The translations under genes and the position numbers were made by a program. A stretch of DNA of 64,000 nucleotides from Carnobacterium pleistocenium FTR1. Lineage in GTDB: Bacteria; Bacillota; Bacilli; Lactobacillales; Carnobacteriaceae. The stretch is from NCBI RefSeq assembly GCF_000744285.1, contig NZ_JQLQ01000002.1:682001-746000 (forward strand), written 5' to 3'. The notes below the pieces were generated by a model, which worked only from the letters and a program-made list of their open reading frames with translations, had not been told where the DNA came from and did not search any database. Every line of letters begins with the position of its first letter. The first letter of the stretch is position 1. Below are positions 1 through 9,187 of the stretch, in pieces.

Positions 1-100
1 AGTTTAATTAATAAACTCAAAGTTTTTTAATACGAAATTAAAAATTAGATAGAAACTTTTACTAATTTATGAGCTTGAATAGAATCATGTGTTGAACTAG

Positions 101-139
101 AACAAGAATTTAATGCTTAAAAAGCAATAGATTCTTGTT
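101..139 (+). terminator. Terminator-like hairpin of a gene left of the window
   Basis: Arms AACAAGAAT and ATTCTTGTT enclose a second small stem (TGCTT/AAGCA) and are followed by a short T-run. The remaining part of the first 298 bases is A/T-rich and shows no other gene. A promoter for the downstream SRPBCC gene must lie here, but I see no convincing -35/-10 pair. Confidence 0.45.
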
Positions 140-298
140 TTAAATTGGTTACATAAAACAAACAGTAGAGATATTTTGATTTTTGATAACTTCTATATTA
201 TCATGAGCTTATAAAGAATAAACCTATATTCAAGTATAAAAACAGCTAGATGGCAATGTTCACGAGTGCAATCATTACGAAAAAGAAAGGAGAAAATT

Positions 299-1156
299 AT
301 GATTAGAATTCAAATTGAAAGGGCTTTTAATGTCGGTCCAGAACTGCTTTGGGAACTTGTGGTTGATCCGGATCATTATCATTTTTGGACAGAAACTTTC
401 TCTGAAGGCTCAGACTTTGATGGAGATTGGACTAAGGGTAGTACTATTCGTTTTGTGGCTGAAGATGAACATGGAATAGAGAGTGGCATGGTATCGGAAA
501 TTGTAGAAAGTCAATGGCCAGAGTTTATATCAATCAGGCATCTAGGCTTGGTGGTAAATGGTGTCAATGACTATGAATCCCCTTTGGCTCATGAATGGGC
601 ACCAGCCTTCGAGAATTATAGATTTATCCCGAAGGAAGATGGTAGGTGTATCTTTGCAGTAGAGCAAGATTTGCCAGAGGAACAAGCCGAAGAGTTTAAG
701 GTTAACTGGGAAAAATCTTTTGACCGTATGGCGATTCTACTTGAAACTAGTGCAAACGTTGGGAAGGTGATAACCCTTCGCGAAAGATCACACAATCGTC
801 CTGAGGTGATTTGGGAAAAGCTTGTCACGCCTGAAAAAGTAATGTCTTGGAATTATGCTAGCGATGATTGGTATTGTCCAAGCGCTAAAAGTAATTTAGA
901 GATTGGAGGCGAATTTCACTACGAAATGGCTGCTAAGGATGGCAGTTCGTCTTTTGATTTTTGGGGTACCTATACGGAAATTGAACCTGCTAAAAGATTG
1001 TGTTTTGTGTTGGGTGATGGGCGCAATGTGCGTATCAACATCTTTGAGAAACCTTATGGTTGCTTGATAGAAGAACGCTTTGAGGTAGAACAGCAAAATA
1101 CTTTGGACCTTCAACGCCAAGGGTGGCAAAATATTTTGAAAAATTTGGCTCGATAA
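299..1156 (+). CDS. Tandem SRPBCC (AHSA1/START-like) domain protein
   Basis: A 285-residue soluble protein made of two SRPBCC-type hydrophobic-ligand folds in tandem, about residues 1-145 and 150-285. Each half starts with the typical 'ERAFNVGPELLWELV' or 'SHNRPEVIWEKLV' helix-turn pattern and ends in a long helix. The usual family member has a single domain of 140-160 residues, so this is a duplicated version. I chose the ATG at 299 because AAAGGAG lies 5-11 bases upstream; a GTG at 266 is in frame but has no ribosome site. Families of this kind bind lipids or small hydrophobic molecules; the ligand here cannot be inferred. It stands alone, followed by a bidirectional terminator. Confidence 0.85.
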   Translation: MIRIQIERAFNVGPELLWELVVDPDHYHFWTETFSEGSDFDGDWTKGSTIRFVAEDEHGIESGMVSEIVESQWPEFISIRHLGLVVNGVNDYESPLAHEWAPAFENYRFIPKEDGRCIFAVEQDLPEEQAEEFKVNWEKSFDRMAILLETSANVGKVITLRERSHNRPEVIWEKLVTPEKVMSWNYASDDWYCPSAKSNLEIGGEFHYEMAAKDGSSSFDFWGTYTEIEPAKRLCFVLGDGRNVRINIFEKPYGCLIEERFEVEQQNTLDLQRQGWQNILKNLAR

Positions 1157-1301
1157 TGTAAAGCTGTTGCAGCATGAAAATGAACCAGTCAGTTTTTAAA
1201 ATAAATTCTGTGAATTAACAAATATATATATGATATTGGATAGAATCATATCTCCAAGGTGGGGATAAAACAGTGAATTTTTTTGTGAATTAGCCAAATA
1301 G

Positions 1302-1353
1302 AAAAAAAGCGCATAAAATCAACGTTTCTCAGTTTGATTTTATGCGCTTTTTT
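1302..1353. terminator. Bidirectional rho-independent terminator
   Basis: Arms of about 20 bases (core AGCGCATAAAATCAA with TTGATTTTATGCGCT) are flanked by an A-run on the left and a T-run on the right, so it can end transcription from both the SRPBCC gene and, if readthrough occurs, the converging KAS III gene. Confidence 0.85.
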
Positions 1354-1377
1354 GTTTTTAATACTTCTGTCCCAGCC

Positions 1378-1422
1378 ACTTTACAAGTGTTTAAGTTCTA
1401 TAGGACATAAAACTTGTAAAGT
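1378..1422. repeat. Inverted repeat, 11-bp arms
   Basis: Perfect arms ACTTTACAAGT and ACTTGTAAAGT are separated by 23 bases, just past the 3' end of the KAS III-like gene. There is no T-tract, so it is not a classical terminator. It may be an mRNA 3' stem or a remnant of a mobile sequence. Confidence 0.5.
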
Positions 1423-1448
1423 AGTGTTACTATACCTTAATTGTTTTT

Positions 1449-2444
1449 TTAATACTGGTAAAGAACAGCAATTAAGTTATAACCTACACCAACAGTCCAT
1501 AATAATACTTTATCTCCACGTTTAATTGTGCCTTGTTCAATTCCTTCGTAGAAAGCCAATAAGGGACTTGAAGTTCCGGAATACCCATATTTGTCACCTA
1601 TATAAATCATTTTTTCTTTTTCTAAACCATAGTGTTCTTGCATTCTATTAACATTTGCAATTGAAAATTGTGATAAACAGTAAGCTTTTATTTCATTAGG
1701 TGTTAAATTATTACGTTCTAGCAGTTCGTCGATGATCTTGTATGCAGGAGGCATAGCAATTCCGCCGTCAAAAGGTAACCATTGTACGTATTTGACACCC
1801 TCTTGACTTTTAAGTGCTTTAGATAAACCATTTTTTGGGAAAGTAACCATATCAGAATGACTTGAAGTTGTATGATAAATAGAATCAATTAAACCAGTAT
1901 TTTCTTCTTCTACACGTTCTAAAATAAGTGCAACAGCTATATCACCGAATGCTGGATATGTAAGACTATCTGTTGGGTTCATAATTAAGGATGCATGGTC
2001 TGAACCTACAAGTAACAATTTGTTCATTCTAGGATTAGACATTAAATATCTAGACGCTTGGTCTAAAGCAACAGTCATACCTGAACAATTAGCATTTAAA
2101 TCTAAAATACCGGTGTTTGAACTTGCTTGAAGTCCACGGTGCAGCATAGAAGCATTAGTAGGGAAAATATATTCAGGGACTTGTGTTGTAAACATAATCA
2201 TATCTAAGTCTTTAGCTAAAACGCCTGACTTTTTTAATACTTTATTAGAAGCTTCAATAGCCATTGTTACTGTATTTTCATCATCATTGTCGATAATGTG
2301 TCGCGAATCTCGACCTAAAACATCTTTTAAAAATTTTGTATGGTCCTTACCGGTAAGATTTTTAAAATGGTCGATATAAAAATCATTTTCAACTTTGTTT
2401 GCTGGATGATGAATAGCAATACTCTTAATTCTAATGCTTGTCAT
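1449..2444 (-). CDS. KAS III-like (FabH family) enzyme lacking catalytic His and Asn
   Basis: A 331-residue thiolase-fold protein of the 3-oxoacyl-ACP synthase III family. The nucleophile is present (Cys120 in NANCSGM). Aligning by eye to E. coli FabH, the HQAN histidine is Ser258 (LSQFS) and the GNTSAAS asparagine is Tyr288 (YGYSGTSS). The Cys-His-Asn triad is therefore reduced to the Cys, which argues against ordinary decarboxylating condensation and fits an acyl transfer or thioester-handling role (inference). It is not in a fab cluster. It follows a STAS-like gene on the same strand with a hairpin between them, suggesting attenuated co-expression. Length is normal for the family. Confidence 0.85.
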   Translation of the reverse strand: MTSIRIKSIAIHHPANKVENDFYIDHFKNLTGKDHTKFLKDVLGRDSRHIIDNDDENTVTMAIEASNKVLKKSGVLAKDLDMIMFTTQVPEYIFPTNASMLHRGLQASSNTGILDLNANCSGMTVALDQASRYLMSNPRMNKLLLVGSDHASLIMNPTDSLTYPAFGDIAVALILERVEEENTGLIDSIYHTTSSHSDMVTFPKNGLSKALKSQEGVKYVQWLPFDGGIAMPPAYKIIDELLERNNLTPNEIKAYCLSQFSIANVNRMQEHYGLEKEKMIYIGDKYGYSGTSSPLLAFYEGIEQGTIKRGDKVLLWTVGVGYNLIAVLYQY

Positions 2445-2490
2445 TTATTGAAACTCTCCTTTTTACTCGTTCACATACTTTAGCAAAACG

Positions 2491-2530
2491 AAAGGTTCCA
2501 TTTATCAGAAAAACGATAAATAGAACCTTT
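2491..2530 (-). terminator. Hairpin between the STAS-like and KAS III-like genes
   Basis: 16-base arms (AAAGGTTCCATTTATC with GATAAATAGAACCTTT, one mismatch) sit between two co-directional genes. On the minus strand the stem is followed by a weak T stretch. It could act as a partial terminator or set the expression ratio of the two genes. Confidence 0.6.
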
Positions 2531-2582
2531 TCCATTATTATTAGTCGGTTATATCACAGATTTCAGCTCGATTTACTTCTTG

Positions 2583-2948
2583 TTAGTCTACTATTACTAC
2601 TTCCGCATTTGTCAGTTTAGCCTTACGCGCTAAACGTCCTAATTGCATTTTCAAGTAGGGTGCTTCAATAATCTCAAAAATAACTTGTTTAAAACCAGAT
2701 GATTTGTACATATCGTAACAAAATGATAACGATGGTTCCAATTCTGGAGTTACTAATTTCAAATCTCGACAGTCAAGACGTAAAATTAAATCCTTTGCTT
2801 CTAGTGGACCAACAGTCTTCTTATATTCTGCAATAAATTCTTCCGCTTGAGTAGGCATCATTGATCCTTCAACAAGAATTTGAACTTCTTTCTTTAAATT
2901 ATTAACTATTATTTCATATACCCCTGATTCTGATATGTTTTTTGCCAT
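2583..2948 (-). CDS. Small STAS-like protein of unknown role
   Basis: A 121-residue soluble protein. The alternation of strands and helices, with 'KDLILRLDCRDLKLV' as a central strand and 'MYKSSGFKQVIFEI' as a helix-strand unit, resembles a STAS/SpoIIAA fold, but no phosphorylatable serine motif is evident, so the assignment is tentative. It has its own strong promoter (TTGACA-17-TATTAT on the minus strand) and lies 138 bases upstream of the KAS III-like gene. The pairing suggests a regulator or partner of that enzyme (inference). I do not recognise a named family. Confidence 0.75.
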   Translation of the reverse strand: MAKNISESGVYEIIVNNLKKEVQILVEGSMMPTQAEEFIAEYKKTVGPLEAKDLILRLDCRDLKLVTPELEPSLSFCYDMYKSSGFKQVIFEIIEAPYLKMQLGRLARKAKLTNAEVVIVD

Positions 2949-3010
2949 TATAATTCATCACCTTTTTTATTTTATGCAGGTTTTTATGTATTAAATAACC
3001 TAAACATACC

Positions 3011-3039
3011 ATAATACAACATGTGTTTTAATATGTCAA
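3011..3039 (-). promoter_or_regulatory. Sigma-A promoter of the STAS-like/KAS III unit
   Basis: On the minus strand TTGACA (3034-3039) and TATTAT (3011-3016) are spaced by exactly 17 bases, about 65 bases upstream of the ATG. The rest of the 2949-3342 gap shows no gene or structured element that I can support. Confidence 0.75.
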
Positions 3040-3342
3040 ACTTCTATTTGTCTCAAGCTAAAATAAAGAATTCAGTTATCTGTACAATAATACTAAATCT
3101 AAATGGAATAATACCAATTGAAAAATGAGCAAATGAAATAAAAACGTCTAAACGGAAGTGTTTCTAGCATGATAGCCCTTTTTTTCTACTATTTCTCTTT
3201 TCGTCTGATTATAGAGACTGTAGGTGGAAGTATCTATGGATACATGAAATTAGATAGAATCTTGTTTTGTTTTTGAATTAGACTCTAAAACTAATTTGAA
3301 AAATAATATATGAAGATGGAGTATTAGATCAAAAAGAAAGAC

Positions 3343-3396
3343 AAAAAAAGCTCCCGACCTACAATCCAAAAAGATTGTGAGTCGAGAATTTTTTGT
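3343..3396. terminator. Terminator downstream of the malT-linked nuclease gene
   Basis: Arms CTCCCGACCTACAATC and GATTGTGAGTCGAGAA pair with a few G-U or mismatched positions and are flanked by A-run and T-run, so the structure can work for the minus-strand operon and in reverse. Confidence 0.75.
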
Positions 3397-3400
3397 TGAA

Positions 3401-4237
3401 TCAAACGGTGGTTTGTTCTTCTGCAGTTGCAAGGTTGATGCTGACACCATAATGGTCCGAAACAATTGGATTATTTCTGCCATTGAAAAAGACTTTTGAG
3501 GCATCAACTTCAAAGGGGTGATTTGTAAAAATGAAATCGATTCTTAACTTTTCATTATTTTCAGCCCAACCGTCAATGTTTTTTTCTACGGTATACCCTT
3601 TATCCCGTTTATCTGCCAGATGGAAAGTATCAAACCAGTCTCTGGTCACTAATTCATAACCTTCATTGATTTTTTGTGCTGGATTATTAAAATCACCCAT
3701 CAAGTAAATTGGTCCGATCAACGTTTTGAAAAAAGCTGAACACACTGCCCATTGCTCTTTAAAAGAATCGTCTTCATCATTCCACCAACCTAAATGAAGA
3801 TTAAAGTACCAGCTGTCTTCGATTTGAACGCCTAATACAGGACGCGTTTTATAATTATCAAACGCTCTGCTTTTAGAAGCATAAAAGGTTTTGATTTCCT
3901 GGATCGGATGAAGGCTCAAAAATGCTAAACCTTCATCATAAATATCATAGCCAATGTGGGCTGGCTGCCAAGTCCAAATATATCGTAGACCAGCTTGTTC
4001 TAATTTTTGCTGTACAAGAAAAGCAAAATTATTTCGCTTGATTTGGACAGTAGGGTCAGCCGCTTGATAAGCGAAGTGATTTGACAGATCGAGAACAGAT
4101 TCATCGATGGATTGGTTTATTTCTTGGAAAGCAATCACATCGAACTGATTTACCAAAATGGTTTCGATAAGCGTATCCAATTTATCATACGGCTGTTCTT
4201 CTAACCAACTGTGAGTATTTAATGTTAATAACTTCAA
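3401..4237 (-). CDS. Endonuclease/exonuclease/phosphatase (EEP) family protein
   Basis: A 278-residue protein with the EEP fold hallmarks in order: LTLNTHSW at the N-terminus, FQEIN (metal-binding Glu) near residue 40, GDFNNP near 180, DFIFTNHP near 240 and SDHYGV (catalytic Asp-His) near 265. Members hydrolyse phosphodiesters in nucleic acids, phospholipids or inositol phosphates. No signal peptide, so it acts in the cytoplasm. The start codon is only 3 bases after the stop of the maltose PTS gene, so the two are probably translationally coupled. The link to sugar uptake suggests a sugar- or nucleotide-phosphate substrate, but this is inference. Confidence 0.88.
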   Translation of the reverse strand: MKLLTLNTHSWLEEQPYDKLDTLIETILVNQFDVIAFQEINQSIDESVLDLSNHFAYQAADPTVQIKRNNFAFLVQQKLEQAGLRYIWTWQPAHIGYDIYDEGLAFLSLHPIQEIKTFYASKSRAFDNYKTRPVLGVQIEDSWYFNLHLGWWNDEDDSFKEQWAVCSAFFKTLIGPIYLMGDFNNPAQKINEGYELVTRDWFDTFHLADKRDKGYTVEKNIDGWAENNEKLRIDFIFTNHPFEVDASKVFFNGRNNPIVSDHYGVSINLATAEEQTTV

Positions 4238-4240
4238 CTA

Positions 4241-5902
4241 TTATTCTCCTAAAGCATCCAGGATATCTGACTTTAAGACGTCTGCTTTTGGACCATAGAC
4301 AGCTTGGATGCCATTATTTTTTTTAATCAATCCTAAAGCGCCTAGTTTTTTCCAGGCAGGTTCATCGCCGACGATTGCGGGATCTTTTACAGTAACTCGT
4401 AAACGAGTCATACAAGCATCAACATCAGCGATATTTGTTGGGCCACCTAAAAGTGCGATAATATTTTGAACTTGTGCGCTTGCTGCTGAAACAGTTTCTC
4501 CTGTTGAGGCAGTAACTGAATCGGTGTCTTCAATAGAAGCTTCATCAATATAGTTGCCTAAACGACCAGGTGTTGCAATGTTGAAACGACCGATCAAGTA
4601 ATAAGAAATAAAATAGGCAAGTCCAAAGAAAACGATGCTACTAAGGACAAAGTTAATGACATCCCACATTAAACCGGCATTTACGGACATTGGAATCCGC
4701 GTTAGAAATTCTAAGTTTCCAAAAGAATGAACGCGTAATGGAATAAGATCAGCTAAAGCAAATGAGAGTCCTTGAAGTACTGCATAAATAACATATAAGA
4801 AAGGTGCTGCAAACATAAACATAAATTCAAGTGGTTCGGTAACTCCTGTTAAGAAGACCGCAATAGCTGCTGAGAAAAAGATAGATTTATATTTTTTGCG
4901 TTTATCAGCATCTGTTCGACGATACATCGCTAAAGCTACACCCAATAAGGTTCCGGTAGCTCCAATCATTTGACCAACTTTGAAACGAGCAGGAGTGATA
5001 GATGTTAATAAATCATTATAAGCTGCCGTATCGCCGCTATTTTTCAAGTTTACTAGATCGCTTACCCAAGCTAACCACAATGGGTCTTGACCAAACACTT
5101 GAGTGCCTACATTTGCACCCGTCAAGACCGTGTAAGTTCCGCCAAGTGCTGTGTAGTTTACTGGGATGGTCAACATATGATGCAATCCAAAAGGCAATAA
5201 GAGACGTTCTAGTGTTCCGTAAATGAATGGTGCTAGAACAGGAGCCGTATCACCAGATGTTGCGATCCATTGACCAAAATTGTTGATTCCCGTTTGAACG
5301 ATTGGCCAAAAAATTGCCAAGCCGACAGAAACAATCACAGACCATAAGATGACTACGAAAGGAACAAAGCGTTTTCCGTTAAAGAAGGAAAGAGCCTCTG
5401 GTAATTTCCGGTAGTTGTAATATTTGTTAAAAACGATTGCTCCAACAAAACCTGAAATGATTCCAATGAAAACACCCATGTTTAAGGCAGGAGCACCAAG
5501 GACAGATGTGAAGTATCCGTTAACTAAAATTTCTGAACCAAATAAGGTTTTTGTTGTAGCACCTTCAGTAACCAACATGTCAGCTGATACACCAAAAATA
5601 GCACCGGTAGTAACATTCATTAAAATAAAGGCTAACAATGCAGCAAAAGCTCCACCAGCTCGTTCTTTAGCCCATGAGCCCCCAATAGCAGCAGCAAAAA
5701 GAATATGTAAATTCCCAATGACACCCCAACCTAAGCTTTCCATCACATTTCCTATGACGGCTAGTAATTGAACATCGCCTCCAAACATGACGATCATTTT
5801 TCCGATACTAATCATTAAACCTGCAGCAGGCATAACAGCAATAACGACCATTAGAGCCTTCCCAAGTTTTTGCCAAAAATCAAATGAAAACATTTTTTTC
5901 AT
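4241..5902 (-). CDS. malT: Maltose/glucose PTS permease EIICB
   Basis: A 553-residue PTS permease of the glucose-maltose family. An N-terminal EIIC membrane domain (about residues 1-440, ten or so segments beginning FWQKLGKALMVVIAVMPAAG) is followed by a linker and a C-terminal EIIB domain whose phosphorylated cysteine is in DACMTRLR. There is no EIIA domain, so it must borrow a separate EIIA-Glc. It faces the malP-pgmB-malM-malR operon, the enterococcal malT arrangement, so maltose is the likely substrate; it would enter as maltose-6-phosphate, while maltose phosphorylase needs free maltose, so a dephosphorylation step is implied. Promoter and operator are visible upstream. Confidence 0.9.
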   Translation of the reverse strand: MKKMFSFDFWQKLGKALMVVIAVMPAAGLMISIGKMIVMFGGDVQLLAVIGNVMESLGWGVIGNLHILFAAAIGGSWAKERAGGAFAALLAFILMNVTTGAIFGVSADMLVTEGATTKTLFGSEILVNGYFTSVLGAPALNMGVFIGIISGFVGAIVFNKYYNYRKLPEALSFFNGKRFVPFVVILWSVIVSVGLAIFWPIVQTGINNFGQWIATSGDTAPVLAPFIYGTLERLLLPFGLHHMLTIPVNYTALGGTYTVLTGANVGTQVFGQDPLWLAWVSDLVNLKNSGDTAAYNDLLTSITPARFKVGQMIGATGTLLGVALAMYRRTDADKRKKYKSIFFSAAIAVFLTGVTEPLEFMFMFAAPFLYVIYAVLQGLSFALADLIPLRVHSFGNLEFLTRIPMSVNAGLMWDVINFVLSSIVFFGLAYFISYYLIGRFNIATPGRLGNYIDEASIEDTDSVTASTGETVSAASAQVQNIIALLGGPTNIADVDACMTRLRVTVKDPAIVGDEPAWKKLGALGLIKKNNGIQAVYGPKADVLKSDILDALGE

Positions 5903-5919
5903 TTTTGTTCATCTCCTCA

Positions 5920-5980
5920 AATAGGTATAATCAATGCAAACGATTGCTTTGATTATACCTATTAAAAATTTAACTTGCAA
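5920..5980 (-). promoter_or_regulatory. malT promoter with large operator palindrome
   Basis: On the minus strand, TTGCAA (5975-5980) and TATAAT (5952-5957) are 17 bases apart. Overlapping the -10 and start region is a 44-base near-perfect palindrome (5920-5963): perfect 15-base outer arms around a LacI-type core GCAAACGATTGC (5936-5947). Binding of the MalR product or CcpA here would block initiation (inference). The same palindrome would form a stem at the 5' end of the mRNA. Confidence 0.8.
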
Positions 5981-6113
5981 GCGATTTCTAGATAAGTAAA
6001 CGAAAATGAGATGTTGTTAACGGTAACAGAATATTTCATTAAACCGCCATTTTAGAAATTCTTATCTATAGTACATTATAATGAATAGTGATAGAGTTTA
6101 TGAAGAAATGAAA

Positions 6114-6142
6114 TTGACAACGCAATCGTTTGCGTTTATGAT
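6114..6142 (+). promoter_or_regulatory. malP operon promoter with operator in the spacer
   Basis: TTGACA (6114-6119) and TATGAT (6137-6142) are 17 bases apart, and the spacer holds the palindrome CGCAATCGTTTGCG (6121-6134), a LacI/GalR-type site matching the core in the divergent malT promoter. A repressor here would directly exclude RNA polymerase. Confidence 0.82.
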
Positions 6143-6214
6143 TGCGGTAGAACATTAAAAAGTCTGCTGTATAGTTTAAGATACATAAATGAAGCAGGTA
6201 GAGGAGGAAGAAAA

Positions 6215-8500
6215 ATGGGAAATAAACGATTATTTGAATTAGATGAATGGAAAATCGCAACGCAAACATTAGATAAAAAACAAAGACGATTACAAGAAAG
6301 CTTGACCAGTATTGGAAATGGGTATATGGGCATGCGTGGAAATTTTGAAGAACGCTATTCAGGCGATCATCATCAAGGAAGTTATTTAGCAGGTGTGTGG
6401 TATCCGGATAAAACGCGTGTCGGCTGGTGGAAAAATGGTTACCCCGATTACTTTGGTAAAGTGATCAATTCGATGAATTTTATCCAATTAGACTTGTTTA
6501 TAGATGGAGAGCCAGTAGATCTATATACCGATACCATCCGTGAATTTGAAATGGAGTTGGATATGCAGACGGGGATTTTATCGCGCCGCTATATCGTTGA
6601 GAAGAAGAATAAGCAAGTACTAGTAGAAGTTGAACGATTTGTTAGCCTAGCTCAAAAAGAATTGTGTGCGATTCGAATGAACGTGACCAGCTTGAATGAA
6701 GCCGTTGATATCCGTTTTGTTCCAGGTTTAGACAGTAATGTCACGAATGAAGATTCAAATTATGAAGAAAAATTCTGGCTTCCGGTTATGGCGGCTAAAG
6801 ACACATTGATTGTCGAAACGAAACCAAATGATTTTGGAATCGAACAATTTACAGTAGCTGCTACGATGTTGAACCGCACGTTCGGCGTTGAGAAAATCTG
6901 TGATACCGTATCAGATATGTGCGTCAATGAGGAGTTTGTTGGGAAACTAGCAGCAGGTGAACAAGCATCTATTGAAAAGTTAGTTATTTTAACAACTTCG
7001 CGAGACAGTTCAAAAGAAGAAGTAGGGACACGCAGTCAAGCATTGAGTGCGGACTTAATACCTGTCTCTTTTGCAGAATTAAGAAAACAACACGCTGAGT
7101 TATGGGAAGAGCGTTGGGCGAAAGCGGATGTGGTCATCGGAGGCGATAGTGCTGCACAACAAGGGATCCGCTACAATTTATTTCAACTATTCTCAACTTA
7201 TTATGGTGAAGATGAGCGTTTAAATATTGGACCAAAAGGCTTTACGGGTGAAAAATACGGTGGAGCAACATACTGGGACACAGAAGCGTATGCCGTTCCA
7301 TTGTACTTAGCTTTGGCTGATCAAAAAGTGGCAAAAAATTTACTGACTTATCGACACAATCAATTGCCGCAAGCTGAACACAATGCGCGTCAACAAGGAT
7401 TAAAAGGAGCACTTTACCCAATGGTAACGTTCACTGGGGTTGAATGCCACAATGAATGGGAAATCACATTTGAAGAAATTCACCGTAATGGGGCAATGGC
7501 GTATGCTATTTACAATTATACGAATTATACCGGTGATGAAAGTTACTTAGTAGATAAAGGATTGGATGTTTTAGTGGGAATCAGCCGTTTCTGGGCAGAC
7601 CGTATTCACTATAACCAAGGAAAAGATCAATATATGATGCATGGTGTCACAGGTCCGAATGAATATGAAAATAATGTTAACAACAATTGGTATACAAATA
7701 CGATGGCAGTTTGGACATTGAACTATACGTTGGCGGCTTTAGAAAAAGCTCCAAACAAAAAAACGGCGTTGACCGTAACGGAAACGGAATTAAATGAATG
7801 GAAAGCGATTAGTTCAAAAATGTATTACCCATATGATACTGAAAAAGGCGTATTCATCCAACACGATACCTTTATGGATAAAGATTTGCGTCCGGTTACT
7901 GAATTAGCCCCAAGTGATTTGCCGTTGAGTCAGAATTGGTCATGGGATAAAATTTTGCGTTCGCCTTTCATTAAGCAAGCGGATGTCTTGCAAGGTATTT
8001 ATTTCTTTAAAGAAGAGTTTACGAAAGAAGAGAAACAGCGTAATTTTGATTTCTATGAACCAATGACTGTTCATGAATCAAGTCTTTCACCAAGTATTCA
8101 TGCAATTTTGGCAGCAGATCTACACCGAATGGATAAGGCAGTTGAATTATATGGCCGTTCAGCTCGATTAGATCTAGACAATTACAATAACGATACACAA
8201 GATGGGCTGCATATTACATCGATGACGGGTAGCTGGTTAACGATCGTAGAAGGTTTTGCTGGTATGCGTACAGCAAATGAAATATTGGCTTTTGCGCCAT
8301 TATTACCGACAAACTGGACTCATTATGAATTCCATATCAATTATCGCGGACGCTTATTGAAAATCACTGTATCTCAAACGGCTACAACGATTGAATTAGT
8401 GTCCGGTGAACCGTTAGAAATGAAAGTCTACGAAAAAGTTATTATATTAGAAAATCAATATACTTGTGCAACAAATGCTGCAACAGCAGTAGTAAAATAG
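6215..8500 (+). CDS. malP: Maltose phosphorylase (GH65)
   Basis: A 761-residue glycoside hydrolase family 65 enzyme that splits maltose with phosphate into beta-glucose-1-phosphate and glucose in the cytoplasm. An N-terminal beta-sandwich (about 1-270) is followed by the (alpha/alpha)6 barrel; the general-acid glutamate lies in VTGPNEYE (about Glu483), and the phosphate-loop region shows [10 protein letters not shown] near residue 627. Length matches characterised lactobacillal enzymes (about 755). AGGAGG stands just upstream of the ATG. First gene of a four-gene operon with pgmB, malM and malR that completes the pathway. Trehalose or kojibiose phosphorylase is the alternative reading, made less likely by the mal context. 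Confidence 0.93.
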   Translation: MGNKRLFELDEWKIATQTLDKKQRRLQESLTSIGNGYMGMRGNFEERYSGDHHQGSYLAGVWYPDKTRVGWWKNGYPDYFGKVINSMNFIQLDLFIDGEPVDLYTDTIREFEMELDMQTGILSRRYIVEKKNKQVLVEVERFVSLAQKELCAIRMNVTSLNEAVDIRFVPGLDSNVTNEDSNYEEKFWLPVMAAKDTLIVETKPNDFGIEQFTVAATMLNRTFGVEKICDTVSDMCVNEEFVGKLAAGEQASIEKLVILTTSRDSSKEEVGTRSQALSADLIPVSFAELRKQHAELWEERWAKADVVIGGDSAAQQGIRYNLFQLFSTYYGEDERLNIGPKGFTGEKYGGATYWDTEAYAVPLYLALADQKVAKNLLTYRHNQLPQAEHNARQQGLKGALYPMVTFTGVECHNEWEITFEEIHRNGAMAYAIYNYTNYTGDESYLVDKGLDVLVGISRFWADRIHYNQGKDQYMMHGVTGPNEYENNVNNNWYTNTMAVWTLNYTLAALEKAPNKKTALTVTETELNEWKAISSKMYYPYDTEKGVFIQHDTFMDKDLRPVTELAPSDLPLSQNWSWDKILRSPFIKQADVLQGIYFFKEEFTKEEKQRNFDFYEPMTVHESSLSPSIHAILAADLHRMDKAVELYGRSARLDLDNYNNDTQDGLHITSMTGSWLTIVEGFAGMRTANEILAFAPLLPTNWTHYEFHINYRGRLLKITVSQTATTIELVSGEPLEMKVYEKVIILENQYTCATNAATAVVK

Positions 8501-8515
8501 GAAGGTGGAGACAAA

Positions 8516-9187
8516 ATGAAAGCTGTATTATTTGATTTAGACGGAATTCTGACAGACACAGCTAATTACCATTATCAAGCATGGAAGGCGTTAGGTGCGG
8601 AATTAGGAGTTGAAATAGACGAGGCATTCAATGAACAATTGAAAGGCGTCAGCCGAACGGATTCTTTAGCTTTGATCTTAGCTAAAGACGGCTTAGAAGA
8701 AAAGTTTACAATTGTAGAAAAAGAGGCCTTAGCAACTAAGAAAAATGATGTCTACAAAAAAATGATTGAGCAAATGTCTGCTGAGGATATATTGCCTGGA
8801 ATCAAAACCTTATTGATCGACCTAAAAGCAAAAGGTATTCTATTGGGACTGGCTTCAGCAAGTCAAAACGGACCCAATATTTTAGGAAAATTAGGCTTGG
8901 AAGACTTCTTTGATACGATCGTCGACCCAGCTAAATTAGCTGCAGGAAAACCTCACCCAGAAATTTTTGAAACAGGAGCTAAGCAATTGAACGTGTCTGT
9001 TCAAGAGTGCATCGGGATCGAAGATGCAGCAGCAGGAGTTCAATCGATCAATAGCGCCGGCATGGCAGCAGTAGCCGTTGGAGACGAGACCACATTGAGA
9101 GCAGCTGCTAAAGTTGTTGCCTCGACCAATGAGTTGACTGCAGATTTATTGACCGCTGTTTGGGCAGAGTCTGTTGGAGTTCACTAA
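8516..9187 (+). CDS. pgmB: Beta-phosphoglucomutase
   Basis: A 223-residue HAD-superfamily enzyme that converts beta-glucose-1-phosphate, the maltose phosphorylase product, into glucose-6-phosphate. The HAD nucleophile and acid/base are Asp8 and Asp10 in LFDLDGILTDT, with the cap domain at about residues 15-90, the conserved LASASQN motif II near 120, and GIEDAAAG (motif IV acid pair) near 165. GGAAGGTGGAG precedes the ATG, 15 bases after malP. Its 3' end overlaps the malM start by 14 bases, so the two are coupled. Confidence 0.93.
   Translation: MKAVLFDLDGILTDTANYHYQAWKALGAELGVEIDEAFNEQLKGVSRTDSLALILAKDGLEEKFTIVEKEALATKKNDVYKKMIEQMSAEDILPGIKTLLIDLKAKGILLGLASASQNGPNILGKLGLEDFFDTIVDPAKLAAGKPHPEIFETGAKQLNVSVQECIGIEDAAAGVQSINSAGMAAVAVGDETTLRAAAKVVASTNELTADLLTAVWAESVGVH

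Noticed and set aside
266-298. Upstream in-frame GTG start for the SRPBCC protein
   Set aside because: No Shine-Dalgarno sequence; the ATG at 299 has AAAGGAG at the right distance.
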